Source: Apoderus coryli
Lineage: Eukaryota > Arthropoda > Insecta > Coleoptera > Attelabidae
Length of the DNA stretch: 64,000 nucleotides
NCBI GenBank assembly: GCA_911728435.2
Contig: OU452203.1
Coordinates: 12,793,651-12,857,650, forward strand
Direction: 5' to 3'
Shown: piece after piece, positions 11,976 through 24,011 of the stretch
Position numbering within the stretch: the first letter of the stretch is position 1
Layout of the letters: each line of letters starts with the position of its first letter
Notes under the pieces: generated by a model
The model's input: only the letters and a program-made list of their open reading frames with translations
What the model was told of the DNA's origin: nothing
The model's database searches: none
Made by a program: the position numbers and the translations under genes

Positions 11976-14900
11976 TGTAAGTAATTTACTTTTATTTTTG
12001 TTAAAGTGCTTTTTATTAGTTGAAATCGCGTTGTTTTGCCTACTCTTTTCATCACCCTGTTTAAAAGAGAACTTTCTTAGGAGATACTTCATCATATAAC
12101 GATGTTTTAAACGATCAACAGTCCTGAACACACCCTTTAACTGAAGATTTCTAAAATAATTTTAGAAATAAATATTGGATCCAATCAACTACTATTTTAC
12201 CCAATCGAATTAATTTGTTCAACACAAATTTTCTGATCCTTATCTCATAATCAATTATAGGAAACCAAACCTTAACTCAACTAATTTTAGTAGTTACTAA
12301 GTATGTTAAAAATTATTTTATATTTTGAAACTTCTAGAAATTGTTCTAAAATATATTTGAAAAATATAATGGATTCTCTAAGATCCCAAATTATTGCAAT
12401 TCGCCTCAGTTATCAGATCATCTAAAAGCATTGTTGGTGTGATACAAGAATGTTTCTATTCTTATAAAAATAGGTCTTTTCACGCCAAAAACGATAACTT
12501 AATTCTTATTCCAGAAAATCTTAAAAGTCTTTTTTAAAGATTAACTAAGTTATTAAGATATATCATAGCTCAACACACATTTTAATACCTAACTGGTACT
12601 TTTTAGTTGTCATTAGGGATTTTTTCCGCCTTTCGATGCTCATGCCAAGTGAATTAAATATACTGTGGTGAAACATCATAGTACTTACATATCGATTTAA
12701 GATCTTCACAAATTAGTTTATAATAGATCGAGTATTTCATGGATACAAAAGGGCATTGATTTTTTCTGTTAACCCAGTGCTAATCTTTTCTCCTGCTGTC
12801 CAAATGATATAAAATAAAATTGTTTAACACTGTTTGTTTTTCAATCCACCAAAATTATAACATCGATAAAATGTCATTCGCCTGACCGACAAACTAACTT
12901 CTTTACCTGAGAGAACAAGGAATATTGATACCCAGATAACTTAGATTATTTTTCTTTAATCACTAGGCTAGAAGATTTTCAGGTCTATCTTACGATCATT
13001 CAGTTCTTGGTAATTGTTGCCGTTTTTCTTTTCTTCTATTTTTTTTTGTGTAGCCTAGGCTGTTATTGTTTTATTTCTTTAGATTGCGATGAAAATCTAA
13101 TCATGACAATGCATTTCCAAACCGTAAGAGATAGAATGCATGTAATTTAGTTCTAATTAAAGGAAACACTGACTAGACCTTGCTGATTTAATTTCATATT
13201 TTGTATTATATTTAACAACACCTAACACCTCACCGTAGCAAAATGAAGTGTATTTTAAAAATGTTGTAGCAGTCATTAAAAATATGTCTGTAGTCATACG
13301 GTTACAGTCCTATTATATGACGAAATTCTAGAATGTGTTTTACATTTTTTAGTCTTGTCGCTTAATTAACGCTGTGGAACAAAAACAGGAGTAGTGTCTA
13401 CTTTGTAACTTCGTAAATTAAAAATTATATGGGTTGCGTATTTTATTCTTTTATGTACGTAAACTTTTATAGTTAAAATCAAGTTTTAGACTAGGAACAT
13501 TTTTTTTTTAATTAAATTAAGTAGATGTACTAACTTTTTTTACAATGTGCCTAAATAAAATGCCTTTTTAAAGTAACTAAGTAAACCACTAAATAAAACT
13601 CCTAACTTTGATGTTTATGATTTAGTTGAATGTCTCATATCTGAATTCTTATATTATATACCATGTTTGGGATTTAAATAATTCGCATTTTGCTTAGAAC
13701 GTTGTCAAATGTGGGAAATAAAATTTATGTAGCACAATGATTTTAGAAATTAAAGTGAAATAAGGAATTAATATAATTAATAAGGAATTGTTTGTTATAA
13801 ATGTTTCTTATGTAAATTTTCCATGGAGATCTGAAAAATATTAAATCCTTACATACAATTTTGGTGGGAACCTTTGTGGAAACCTTTATTTTGATATCCC
13901 ATATATATACAGAGGTATTCCCATGACACTATCGAAAAATTGAATCCGTATTTTATCTTTTACCTAAAAGAATTGATAGTGAAATAACTCAGAAAAAGTA
14001 AAATCAATCTAAAGGGATATTTGCGTGAGTTTTAAGAATAATTATTATTTAAATCGTGGGACATAAATATCATAAGTACTAAAACTTTGGAACGTTGTTT
14101 AACAGATTAAATTAAACTTTTGTTGTCCCTTTCCTATACTTTTTATTGATATCATATTACATAAAAAATTATTAAAAAATAGAAAGAAAAAATTGCTAAC
14201 AAAACTAGCAATTTTTTGTCATACTAATTTTTTTCTCTATTTCAAAACAAAAGAGTTAATAAGTTACAGCTTTATTTTAATAATTTACAAAAACGCTCTT
14301 AAAAAATAAAATGGTTTAAACACACATTTTTGGACAATTTAAATAGAATAAAACCTATGCTTAAATTATATTATACAAAAATACCTATTTCTTTAGATAA
14401 CTTAACAAGTAAGTACACACGAACTAGCTTAGACTAGACTATAAAAAACAACAACATAAAGTGTTAGAATTTCGTATATTCTAATTGTAATAAAAAGATA
14501 TCCTTGTGAATGGTGAAAAATTGGTAGGCCATTACAGAAAATAAAAGGAAAAATCTGTCATCCGTCTGTCAATTAACGTTTACTTCTCACTTCTCACTAA
14601 AGTGTAGAAATTGATATTAATTGCCCTTAAAAATGAATTTCCCTAAAGATTTGGTAGATTTGATTTTTATCTTGAGCGAATGTCAAAAAAACTGTTTTCT
14701 GGCCAGTCGAATTCATAAGGAACGATAGATAGTCCAATAAACAAAGATATCTAAGGGAGGAGACATTTAGAATTTTTTTAGAGCGATTTACGGCAACACT
14801 TAGATTGTATATAGTTTAGTTTATGATATATTTTTAGTATGTTACGGTTCGTGTGTACTTGTTTATTTGTTATCAAAAGAAATACGTAGTTTTGTATTTA

Positions 14901-15038
14901 ATTTAAGCTTAGATTTTATTCTGTTTAAATTTAAATTGTCCTAAAATGTGTATTAAATCATTTTGTTTTTTAAGAAAATCTATTTGTAAATTAGCAACAT
15001 AAAGCTGTAATTTAACATTTTTGTTTTTAAAATAAAAA
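11976..15038. other. Intron-like DNA
   Basis: Three kilobases with no open frame of note, no repeats recognised and many T-rich tracts. If the 11.6-kb exon is real, this is the start of its first intron. Confidence 0.4.
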
Positions 15039-15080
15039 AAATCACCCCTGCACTTTCCCGTTATAATATAATCAAAAATA

Positions 15081-16068
15081 CGAGGCATGTTTTTTAAGTA
15101 AGTACCGTTTTGGAATTAAAAAAAGACGTGCAAAGATATCGCAATAATTTTATTTTTACATGAAAGCCTGTACCTTAATCTACTTTCCTACATAATTTCC
15201 GTGAATATTGAGGCACTTGTCATAACGTGGCACCAGTTTTTGAATACCCTCTCATAAAATTCTGCCGCCTGACTTGTTAACCACTGTATCAATTGTGTTC
15301 ACGTTGGGTTCCAAAAATGTTGACGCATTTGCACAAAACCCAACGTTTAGGCAGTACATTGACTTTCCTTGAGCGGTACCACAATGAAGGTGAAGATTTT
15401 TTAGACCAAATTGTTACTGGTGACGAAACATGGGTGGCCTACGTCACACCAGAATCGAAACAACAATCCATGGAATGGCGTCATTCATCATCACCCAAAA
15501 GAGTGAAGTTTAAGCAAACAATTTCTGCCCGGAAAATCATGTGCACAGTTTTTTGGGACAGAAAAGGAGTATTGCTAGTGGAGTTTCTGCCTCGTAATGA
15601 GACAATCAATGCAGCGTCTTATTGTGAGACATTGAACAATCTGCGTCGTGCAATCCAGAACAAAAGACGTGGCAAGTTGAGTAAGGGTATCGTTTTGCTG
15701 CATGACAATGCCCGCATGTGGCTAATCGGACCAAAGATCTCATCAAATCTTTTAAATGGGAAATTCTAGATCATCCTCCATACAGCCCTGGTCTGGCGCC
15801 CAGCGACTACCATTTGTTCCTGCACTTCAAGACGATAACGAAGTGAAAACATTTGTGATACAGTGGTTAACAAGTCAGGCGGCAGAATTTTATGAGGAGG
15901 GTATTCAAAAACTGGTGCCACGTTATGACAAGTGCCTCAATATTCACGGAAATTATGTATAAAAGCAGATTAAGGTACAGGCTTTCATGTAAAAATAAAA
16001 TTATTGCGATATCTTTGCACGTCTTTTTTTAATTCCAAAACGGTACTTACTTAAAAAACATGCCTGCG
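15081..16068 (+). mobile_element. mariner with ~211-bp inverted ends (foldback)
   Basis: The element is flanked by TA on both sides. Its first 211 bp (15081-15291) are an inverted copy of its last 213 bp (15856-16068): both contain GGCATGTTTTTTAAGTAAGT, the reverse of TTAAGGTACAGGCTTTCATG, and even the 3' coding part GTTATGACAAGTGCC. So the normal 5' end, including the DNA-binding half of the transposase, has been replaced by an inverted duplication of the 3' end. Normal mariner ends are about 30 bp. Confidence 0.92.
15293..15962 (+). pseudogene. mariner transposase lacking N-terminus
   Basis: Catalytic half of a mariner transposase. The reading frame begins abruptly with CSRWVPKMLT, the point where the helix-turn-helix half normally ends, so about the first 150 residues of a usual 340-350 are missing. 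The first Asp is in GDETW (about 15420), the second in LLHDNA (about 15700) and the third in YSPGLAPSDYH (about 15800). A one-base loss after NAR (about 15710) moves into the next frame, and a second shift or short deletion after LFLHFK (about 15828) leads to the terminal segment ending in the nine residues KCLNIHGNYV-stop. The last third of the gene overlaps the right inverted arm. Not able to make active enzyme. Confidence 0.9.
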
Positions 16069-16184
16069 TAATGAAACAGAATTTTAATAATTATTATTAT
16101 TTTAATTATAGTATATTTTCATTATTACAAATAAACTAACGTAACAAACTAACTATATTATTCAAAAATCAGAAAAAAAAGTAT

Positions 16185-16252
16185 TGCCAGAACTGGGATT
16201 CGAACCCATAACCTTCCGCATGCGAAGCGAACACGCTACCAATGACGCCACA
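16185..16252 (-). ncRNA. tRNA-like module in R1 (pol III boxes)
   Basis: Minus strand: TGGCGTCATTGG fits the pol III A box (TRGCNNARYNGG) at 11 of 12 places and GGTTCGAATCC fits the B box fully. Between them CTTC-GCATGCG-GAAG forms an anticodon-arm-like hairpin with a seven-base loop. After the CCAG...CTGGCA end there is a run of T on the same strand, a pol III terminator. The loop lacks the invariant U before the anticodon, so it is not a working tRNA. Other copies: 10621-10687, 17259-17324, 39597-39646 (arm deleted), 45873-45936, 55667-55730. Confidence 0.65.
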
Positions 16253-16475
16253 GAAACAAGTTTAGAAATATTGTATTTTAATTATAATAATATAGGTTCC
16301 AACTACCTAACTGGTGAAATTTTAATCGCCATTTTCTCGAGAATTATGGGGGCAAATATCAAAAGTAACCTATATCGCTGTAAAGCAAATAAAAAATGCT
16401 TTAAAATGATGTATCACTCGACCCCTACTGCTATTTGAAAATTTGGCTGTTGTGTTCACCCCTATCACACTACTA

Positions 16476-17078
16476 CATGATATATATGTGTATATTTATG
16501 AGATATATTAACTAACAACATTCTATCTCAAAGCAATCAAATAAAATCAGAAACTTCAAAGCCATTGTTAATATCAATATTTTAGGAAGTGCTATGTATT
16601 TTTAAACAACAAGATTAAGTGAGTTTCTTGCCTGCAATGAGGCAAATAAGATTTGAGGCTGACAACATATCGTAAATCTTGAGTAACGTGTATGGCTACT
16701 TTAAAAATCTTCATTTACGTCTCATGTCTCAATAACTAACCTATGTTTTAAAAGGTTACTAAAACTTGGAACAAGATTATAAAAAATTTTCTTTTTTTTT
16801 TTGGTTTTCTGAACCTTGTAATCACCATATGTATTGATCTCGAGGTTCGGAATCAAAATCAAATTCTTCTAAAAATAATGAATATGTATTATTTAAGCTA
16901 AGTATTACCTCTGGACTGAAATACGTTTAAAATCAATTTAAATATGTGCTTAACACAATGACAAACACATAAAAAAATCATAAAATTACAGGATTTTTAA
17001 TTTTCTTCTGAATTTAAATTAACTAACTAATTACTATACTAATAGAAATAAATATTGTCAGCAGTAGATTTTTAAAAA
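16476..17078. other. No recognised feature
   Basis: AT-rich spacer between two R1 copies. Confidence 0.4.
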
Positions 17079-17465
17079 AAATCGGTTGTGTCGCCCCAAA
17101 ACTTTCCCGACAAAATGTAATATAATCAAAAATATATGACGAACGAAACAGTATTTTAATCATTATTATTATTATAATAATTGTAATATTTTCTTTATTT
17201 CCATTAAACTAACGTAACAAACTAACTACTTTCCTCAAAAATTAGAAAAAAAAAATATTGGCAGAGCTGGGACGCGAACTCAGAACCTTCCGCATGCGAA
17301 GCGCACGTTCAATCAATGACGCCAAAAACCCTTTATGAAATTACTATGTATATTGTAATAAAGGTACAGGTCCCAACTACCTAACTAAAATTTTAAACGC
17401 AATTTTCTCAAGAATTATGGTGGACATCAAAGGTAACCCATTGCTGTAAAGCAGATAAAAAATAA
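17079..17465 (-). repeat. R1 repeat, copy C
   Basis: Starts AATCGGTTGTGTCGCCCC, continues with ACTTTCCCGACA and TATAATCAAAAATATATGAC, includes the tRNA-like module (17259-17324) and breaks off after GCTGTAAAGCAGATAAAAAA, so about the last 300 bp of the full repeat are missing. Confidence 0.85.
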
Positions 17466-18998
17466 GTGTGCCGTCAATCAAACTCATCAGAAAAGGCACA
17501 CCAGACATTCACTTGCTTAAAATACTGCCACCAACAATGTTTACTTACTAGTCCTTCTTCTAGTGGATGATGCAGAAACCTGACATTAAATGGTTTTATA
17601 TTTCGATATTAATGAATGCATTGTATATACAATTTACTAAATCCTAGGTTTAGTTTCATCACTGCTGAAATTGATAATTCGCCTGTACCATGACACTAGA
17701 GTTACATTTCATAATCAATATTTAGTTTTTTCACCAATCCTTGCGTCGATTTTTGGACGTACTGTATATCTACCAATACCCAAAAAAAAAATGCCTATAG
17801 AGACCAAATAAAGTATTAGAATTAATTTTGCAAGAAATTTGATCGATTTTAATTGTGTATTGTGACTGCACCACCATGCCCGCTCCAGGTCATCTATTAT
17901 GTTGAACATTTCCTATATCTTTGTAAATTTTTGTGCTGGTGCTAGTGATAAGATTCACATTGTGATATAAAAATTTGTCTTGTACCTATTGTAAAGACAT
18001 TTACTAAATGTTTACTGCTCAAAAATCTCAACCAAAGAACATGAGATTATACGATCATCCTCAAAGCCTCTATTCTCCTCCATATTATCCTGTTGTCATG
18101 TACTTAGATATTACAGTAGTATGCAAAGTTTAAAGGCGGCACGTTCCGTTCTAGTTTGTTTGAATATATTTTATGTATCCTGCGCCTATATTCCAAAACA
18201 TATACACATACCTTTCTTCTATATATGTGGAAAACTTTGAAAGTACGAAACTTAAGTTTAGAGAGATGTAACATACCACTACACTGCAGATATAAATGTA
18301 AAACGGAAAAAAGGAAAATTTTGCATTTAACAAACCGTAGAGGTATATGCATGTACGTATGTAGTAAAGTTAAAATGCAAAACAATTTTTTTCTTTTGCG
18401 TCTTTGCCAACAAGAAGGGCACAGAATGAAAACAATAACAAGAAAACTTTGAACGTTTCAATTCATAAAGTTTTATTAGCTAAAGTATGGAGAACTCAGG
18501 CGTATAAATACATACTACATGAATTTGGATGATATTTTAACATCTTAAGTACTTAAGTCGGTCAAACTAATATATACTTCTAGGATATGTTGATGTTTGT
18601 GCCACTTTCGGCTATCCCTAAACTCTATACCAACTTCCTTATTTTAAATGGAACACCCAACATATTATTATATTTTTAGATATATCCTATTCAATTTTCA
18701 GTACTTTTTCTTCGCAATTCCCTATATGCATCGTCAGCTTACTGTTTTTGTGTAAATAGGGAATTTTTATATTTTTTTTCCAAAAACAGTCCGCAGAAAA
18801 AAAATTCTAATTTCTTCGTTTGGCACGGGAAAATCATGAAATTTTAGCAGTGATTTAACAAGATCTTACGGAATGCAACTGCGTCGATAGATTGGCTCAC
18901 TAAGTTACAGGGTAGCAAATTACAGTCGCATGGATTTATTGAATAAAGCCGTTTTTTATGGAAATTATGTTTTAGAAAAATATTTTATGTAACCATGG
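17466..18998. other. No recognised gene
   Basis: AT-rich. Overlapping frames at 18104-18452 on both strands reflect a stretch low in stop codons but without family resemblance; I do not call them. Confidence 0.35.
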
Positions 18999-19091
18999 AA
19001 ATATTAAATTAACTGCGTCTGCCAAGCTTTCATTATTTTTGAAATATTGTTCAATAATGAAGACACGTTGTTCTATCGTGTAACGCTGCAT
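18999..19091 (-). pseudogene. Tc1/mariner-type transposase N-terminus
   Basis: Minus strand from ATG at 19091: MQRYTIEQRVFIIEQYF, then KNNESLADAVNL. This closely resembles the start of an insect Tc1/mariner-related transposase group whose C-terminus carries a WPPRSPDLTPLDFFLWG-like motif; that C-terminal part occurs separately at 56.4 kb. Only the first helix of the DNA-binding region remains; sequence after about 30 residues no longer matches. Confidence 0.65.
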
Positions 19092-19341
19092 TTTCACTAA
19101 CCGTAATAAATTATGTTTCTTCTCGTAGGAAATACTATCAAAATTAAAACGTTTCTCTTAGTTTTTCTGTACTCTGATTAAAATATTAGACTAAACTTTG
19201 TTGATTTTTTAATATACTTAGTTTAAAACGAATTTTTTAATTGATTTTTGTAAAATATCTAATTATTCTGCAGATTATCACCCTCAAAATTTCGAAAAAT
19301 GTGTATGTCGGTTCCTTTGTCATGATACCTGAACCTCAAAA

Positions 19342-20060
19342 ATGACCACAGAAGAGAGAACATTTTACATCTGTCACAAAGCAACATTAAGGGGGGCACG
19401 AAAAATCATATTTGACAGAAAAAAAGGGCAATTGTTAGAAGGGTTTGCTGATGAGCATTATCAAATCAAATTATTCTATCTAACCGATATATTTGAGGAA
19501 TTAAAGGTGCTTAATTGGAAATTTCAAAGCAACATTTTAGTAAATGTTATAACCCTTCATGATGCTATTAAAGCTTTCTTAGAAAACTGATGTTATGCAG
19601 AAACGCTGTTTGCAAACCAACACACCAAATTTTCCTTCGTTTCCGAAATTGGCTTCATTATTAGACAATATAGTGGCAATACCAAAAATGAAGAAATCAC
19701 AGCAGACATTATATCGCATTTAGAAATTCTGTTCGATGAATTCAACGATATTTTCCCAATGTACATGACAATGAATAAATCCACACGGAATCCTTTAAGT
19801 ATCGATATAAAAAGCCTTCCAAAACATTTGCAAGAACTTAACACGCGATTCTGGATAAAATATTTTCGCATCTATTCTTTAATTGCAGAAACGGTTCTTA
19901 TATACCATTCTCGGACTCCTATTAATGCGAGAAAGGCTTATCTGTTTTAATCATTACAAAACAACGGAATCAACTTCACGTTGCTAGCGACCTACAGTTT
20001 CAAATATAACACCAATAATTTGACATCTTGTCAGGGAGATGAGTTAATCCCAATGTTATA
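19342..20060 (+). pseudogene. hAT-type transposase C-terminal remnant
   Basis: One frame runs from ATG 19342 to 19950 (about 203 codons) broken by a single TGA at 19588-19590. It resembles the ZBED/GTF2IRD2-like group of hAT-derived proteins: FYLTDIFEELKVLNWKFQ corresponds to the usual LTDIF-LN-LN-KLQG segment, then LHDAIKAFLEN, FDEFNDIFP, RNPLSIDI and the dimerisation-region start ELNTRFWIKY. After the stop at 19950, shifted frames to about 20060 look like the final RNRLN-type end. The BED zinc finger and catalytic core are not visible. It could be an old transposon or a domesticated gene that later died; no neighbouring exon supports the latter. Confidence 0.65.
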
Positions 20061-22040
20061 TTTTTTAATACGAGTATATGTCTTCTTTTAGTAAAAATAA
20101 AGTTTTTGTTTCTATAATAAGGAAGAAGAGGGGTAAGAGCAATTTATGATTTGAAAAAGGGGCCTCTATGAGAAAAAGTTTGGAAGGCACTGGATTATGT
20201 TGTTGCCAAGGTAACGGTTACTTATTTACCAAATTAGGAATTTTTTAAAATATTTCAAGCCATTTGCAATTAATGTGGCTGTGAAAAATGAATAACCTCC
20301 CAAATATCCGACCAAGTGATAATCTAAGAGGTCTGTTTTTTTTAGTGCTGAGCCCTAAAAAGCTTGATATCGAAAATCTACCTTTGCAAAACAAAAAGAG
20401 CATCGAGAAAAAAAAAACTAAATTGTCTGCTTCTAGCGTTCTAGTCTTTTTTAACATGCAAATTTGTAATCATCATTTGCTTAACGAATCTAAAATAGAC
20501 TTTTTATAGACCCGAAAGTGATGTTTCTCTATAATCTCTAAAGTCGTTCCTGTAGTTGTGTTTAATACCAATGAAGCACGAAGTTTCGAGCCTTGATTGC
20601 ACACTATGTTTTTCCCCCAAAATTAGCCTTTTTTCTAATTGTGAAACCAAATTCAGCGTATTACCTCAATATTAGTTTTACAAAAGGTTCGCTAGCTGTG
20701 TGACTAGTGCACAGACGTCGTAAGGTGTTGTTTATTTGCAAAATGAACCTCGACGAATAAAATTTGCGTAAAATGCCGAACATTCGGAACTAATACGTTT
20801 ATTTTTCCGGGTATAATTGGAATAATTTTCCATTTTCGCGTCTGCAGACCGTGCATTCGTTCTGCCAGAGGCAATTTCATTTGATCGCATATTCATTTTA
20901 TATTTATATTGGCCCGTGTATAGATATATTGGATAGTAGCAGAAAAAAATAATAAATGTACCATGAGATAATTTATCATATTTTCCGATTGAAAAAACTC
21001 CTCAAAATGCAATTAACAGGTGATTGATTTTCGTAATTAATTTATGGAATGCGACAATCTATGTATAGGTACATGGAATTTCAGTTGTGAATAGATAAAT
21101 GGTAAATAGAGTTCAATTATGCAGGATCATTTATTTGCATTAAACTAAATTACTTAGAAGTTTGACAATTATCCAGCAAACGTTGTGTGAAATTTAAAAA
21201 AACTATTTCGACAAATCAGTTCCACCACTGGTATGTACTAGTCTAGTCAAATCAGAAAATTCTTATCATGCGGTATTAATTAATTAAAATGTTCACCAAT
21301 AATCAATTTTAGTACCTTTATAAATATACATAATGTTTAATAAATATACATATTCATCGATATAAGAGATTCACTTGCTACTATTTCGTTCCGGCTAATA
21401 TCTATTATTCTTATAAATATATAAACTCGAATCTCCACAAAAATAAATTTAATAGAAATCCTTATTAATGGCCAGCCATGCTTCGGAACTCAATCTAGTC
21501 CCATCATCGGTGGCATAAAGAGGAACTTTAGAGAATTAACAAATCCAACGTATTTAAAATTTCTCTTGAGGTCACCTTTATGGAAAAGTTTGGTTATATT
21601 GTATTAATAAAATAAGTTAAGTAAACTAAACATTATTTGTTTTATTCTAATTTTTCTAACATTATGATCTATAAAAAGAAAAAATATCTATTCAGGAGAT
21701 TGACATCATTAAAAATCTAGACAAATTTTATGTCTACAAGTTTTTAGGTCATGATCACTGATCTTAAAAACAACAGCTCCACAAATTAGCCCAGCCGAAA
21801 TTCTATCAACATTCCTGAATTTTTTCAAAATAAAACTTACATAAATATAATACATAACATTGGTGAAAAAATGGCGACATGTCAAAATGTAACAGAATTC
21901 ATATCGTCATAATTTTTTTATTAAACATAGCCGTGTTAACATTTTCTGAAACATGTTAGTTATTTTAATAATAATAAATTACGATGTTAGATTTTTCATT
22001 TTGTCTATTTTTTAACACTAAAATCACTTTACTCTACAGC
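20061..22040. other. No recognised feature
   Basis: AT-rich DNA. Overlapping frames at 20245-20509 on both strands are shadows of a stop-poor stretch and have no domain. Confidence 0.4.
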
Positions 22041-22048
22041 TTTGAAGG

Positions 22049-22290
22049 AATAAACTAGGAGTCCCACAAGGCAGCGTTTGCGGTCCAGTTTTATTTGTAA
22101 TTTATTTAGATCATCTGGGTGCTAGTCATAAATCTTTCTCTAATGTAACCCAATACGTTGACGACACCAATGTTGTTATTAGTAGATCAGATTTCCTAGA
22201 AGTAGGGAGGTTATAATTTTAAAACGGTCAAAACTGGTTTAACTTAATTTTGAATAAGAATAAACGAAGTTGGTGTTATTTCGAACAAAA
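22049..22290 (+). pseudogene. LINE reverse-transcriptase fragment
   Basis: Plus-strand translation gives LGVPQGSVCGPVLFVIYLDHL, then QYVDDTNVV: the two adjacent signature blocks of non-LTR reverse transcriptase (GVPQGSVLGP and the YADD catalytic box, here YVDD). Downstream, in shifted frames, QNWF and LILNKNK match the usual thumb-region W-LN-KT pattern. No other domain survives. Likely Jockey/CR1 group, unrelated in detail to the copy at 28 kb. Confidence 0.85.
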
Positions 22291-22639
22291 CAATAGAGAA
22301 ATCAAACTGAAATTAAACATAATTTAACGAGAGAATTTCAATCTGTGGAATACAACAAAATTATTGGGAAATCATATTGATTGTAGTGCTTTATGTTTAA
22401 AATTAAGTGCAATTACTTTTGGTAGTGATTGTTGTTCAAATCCTTATCATTTTAGATAGTCACAATATATATTCTAACCATAACCTTAACTGAAAAACGT
22501 CCAATATATAAATTATGTAGGTAAGTATAAAAATTTTCAATTAATTTTACTTTGGAATATGTAATAGTCTCGGTAAGAGTATTATAAAATTCAAAAAGCT
22601 TGCTAGAGCATTATAAGTCGTATCTTCTGCTTGATTATA
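22291..22639. other. No recognised feature
   Basis: AT-rich sequence following the LINE fragment; may contain its decayed 3' end. Confidence 0.3.
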
Positions 22640-22856
22640 CTAATTAAAAATTTTATTTTAAAGAAATAGTTAGTCCATTTGATGTGAATGAAAGTCTAAC
22701 ATTTACACTTGACCACTGATGATGGTTTTAAATTTAATAAAAATTTTGTAATATATTAAATTTATTTCGTGGAGTTTCGACTTTCATTGACTTCAAATAA
22801 TTAAAACTTTCAGTAGTAAATAAAGATTAAGTCCTATTCCACAAAAATACCCAAAT

Positions 22857-22890
22857 GTTTCGAGTCTACAATGTACTCATCTTCAGTGGC
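22857..22890 (-). ncRNA. Hammerhead-ribozyme-like motif
   Basis: Minus strand: GCCA-CTGAAGA (22886-22880), one T, stem II GAGT/ACTC over a nine-base loop, GAAAC. The sequence after GAAAC is ATTTGGGTA, so the GTC triplet of the sibling at 40.7 kb seems lost; CCA/TGG could still start stem I. Core boxes intact, cleavage site doubtful. Confidence 0.5.
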
Positions 22891-22982
22891 TTAATATATT
22901 TAGTTGCTAATATATTGGTAAATCAATTCAGGTTCAAGTAAAATGCATTTGAATAAGTTCAGTCTAAAACGAAAACAGAGTT

Positions 22983-23050
22983 GTAAAGGGAAATAATAAT
23001 TTACGTCTACTCCACAAATTTGTGGAGTAGTCGTAAATTATTTCCCTTTA
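22983..23050. repeat. 68-bp near-perfect palindrome
   Basis: GTAAAGGGAAATAAT...CTACTCCACAAA is followed at once by its reverse complement, with a few unpaired bases. The centre is CTCCACAAATTTGTGGAG. The outer words (ACTCCACAAA) resemble CTGCTCCACAAAATTC at 40.67 kb near another hammerhead, so this may be two Penelope-type ends joined head to head. Confidence 0.8.
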
Positions 23051-23263
23051 CATACAATATAACTCTTCGTAAGAAGATGGATTATTTCTCTAATATGAAA
23101 ACAAAGTTTATTAAATCACTAATTTGTTTTATACAGTAGTAAGGGAGTTAAGTGGTTATGATCAACTTATTATTTAGAGGGGAAAATCGTTTTAAATTAA
23201 AAATTAATGATAACTAAATCAACCAATTTTATTTTGTAGTTTAAAAGGTATTGACTATCGCTC

Positions 23264-23317
23264 AAGGGTTTAAATTTTTAAAAGGGTTTAAATTTTTAAA
23301 AGGGTTTAAATTTTTAA
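23264..23317 (+). repeat. 18-bp tandem repeat, three units
   Basis: Three identical units of AAGGGTTTAAATTTTTAA. Confidence 0.95.
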
Positions 23318-23546
23318 AAACTTATACGAACGATCTAATTATATACGAGTACATCTCCTACTTCTATAACAAATTTCTAAGCCTAACTAACAATATAGTT
23401 ATAACCATAACGTTAACATTTAATTTCAATTTTATGTGACCAGGGGATGAATTTAAAAATTATTGTGTTAGTATTATTCAGTTAGATTTGATATAAATAT
23501 ATAAGTAAATGTATCGCAAATGTGTGCTAGTTTTTAAAAAATGCCA

Positions 23547-23575
23547 CTGATGAGGAAAGTTTAAACTCTTGAAAC
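23547..23575 (+). ncRNA. Weak hammerhead-like motif
   Basis: ATGCCA-CTGATGA then GAAAC 17 bases later; the ATGCCA before the core equals the stem I strand of the copy at 40.7 kb. The intervening AGTTTAAACT can pair with itself but stem II next to GAAAC is poor, and no GUC or matching TGGCAT follows. Confidence 0.35.
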
Positions 23576-23975
23576 GTGTTTATTTATCTAATGTTTTTAA
23601 TTATTTATTATTAATTAATTAAAGCACCCATGTTTTGGAATAACAACCACAACAACATTGTAGTCGAACACATGTCTGATTTTACATAGTTGTTATTCAT
23701 TCTTTTTTTTTCTACCTGGTATATACTTATTCAAAAGATACAACCCTGTGATAACCTAATTGCACATTACACAACCTTGTGGAATAATATAAATTAGACG
23801 ATTTAAATTTGAAAGTTCCAACAGAAGTAACATTTCCGGAATACTTAAACAATTCATCAATTCTGTCTGCTTTGGTAATTTCTTTCTTCTTTTCCTAAAA
23901 ACTATTTCATTTGATTTGCACGATACAATTTCCATAACAAATTGCAGTAAAACTTTGCCTTTCTCAAAGACGCAG

Positions 23976-23977
<2 letters not shown>

Positions 23978-24007
<30 letters not shown>
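23978..24007. repeat. (TA)n microsatellite
   Basis: Uninterrupted TA dinucleotide run of about 30 bases. Confidence 0.95.

Positions 24008-24011
<4 letters not shown>

Larger units (their letters stand above)
15039..16475 (-). repeat. R1 repeat, copy B, split by mariner
   Basis: R1 copy with its left end at about 15039 (ACTTTCCCG, then TATAATCAAAAATA), interrupted at a TA by the mariner at 15081-16068, and resuming at GAAACAGAATTTTAATAA. It continues through the tRNA-like module (16185-16252) and ATTATGGGGGCAAATATC-like sequence to CACCCCTATCACAC at about 16470. Comparison with uninterrupted copies at 17.1 and 55.5 kb shows the mariner landed inside R1 and is younger. Confidence 0.85.
22640..23600. 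repeat. Penelope-type terminal-repeat debris
   Basis: Contains a minus-strand hammerhead-like motif (22857-22886), a large palindrome (22983-23050) and a plus-strand hammerhead-like motif (23547-23575) in head-to-head order. The words TTTAAAGAAATAGT (about 22662) and, on the minus strand, AAAGTCGAAACTCCACGAAA (about 22765-22785) recur near 48.7-49.05 kb beside another hammerhead pair, so the two loci belong to one family. Confidence 0.55.

Noticed and set aside
16185..16252. Functional tRNA gene
   Set aside because: Acceptor stem does not pair properly and the anticodon loop lacks the invariant U; multiple diverged copies inside R1 show a repeat-borne tRNA-like module instead.
22697..22790. 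Ninth hammerhead motif (CTGATGATGG at about 22703)
   Set aside because: No GAAAC on the same strand at a usable distance; the GAAAC nearby is on the other strand.
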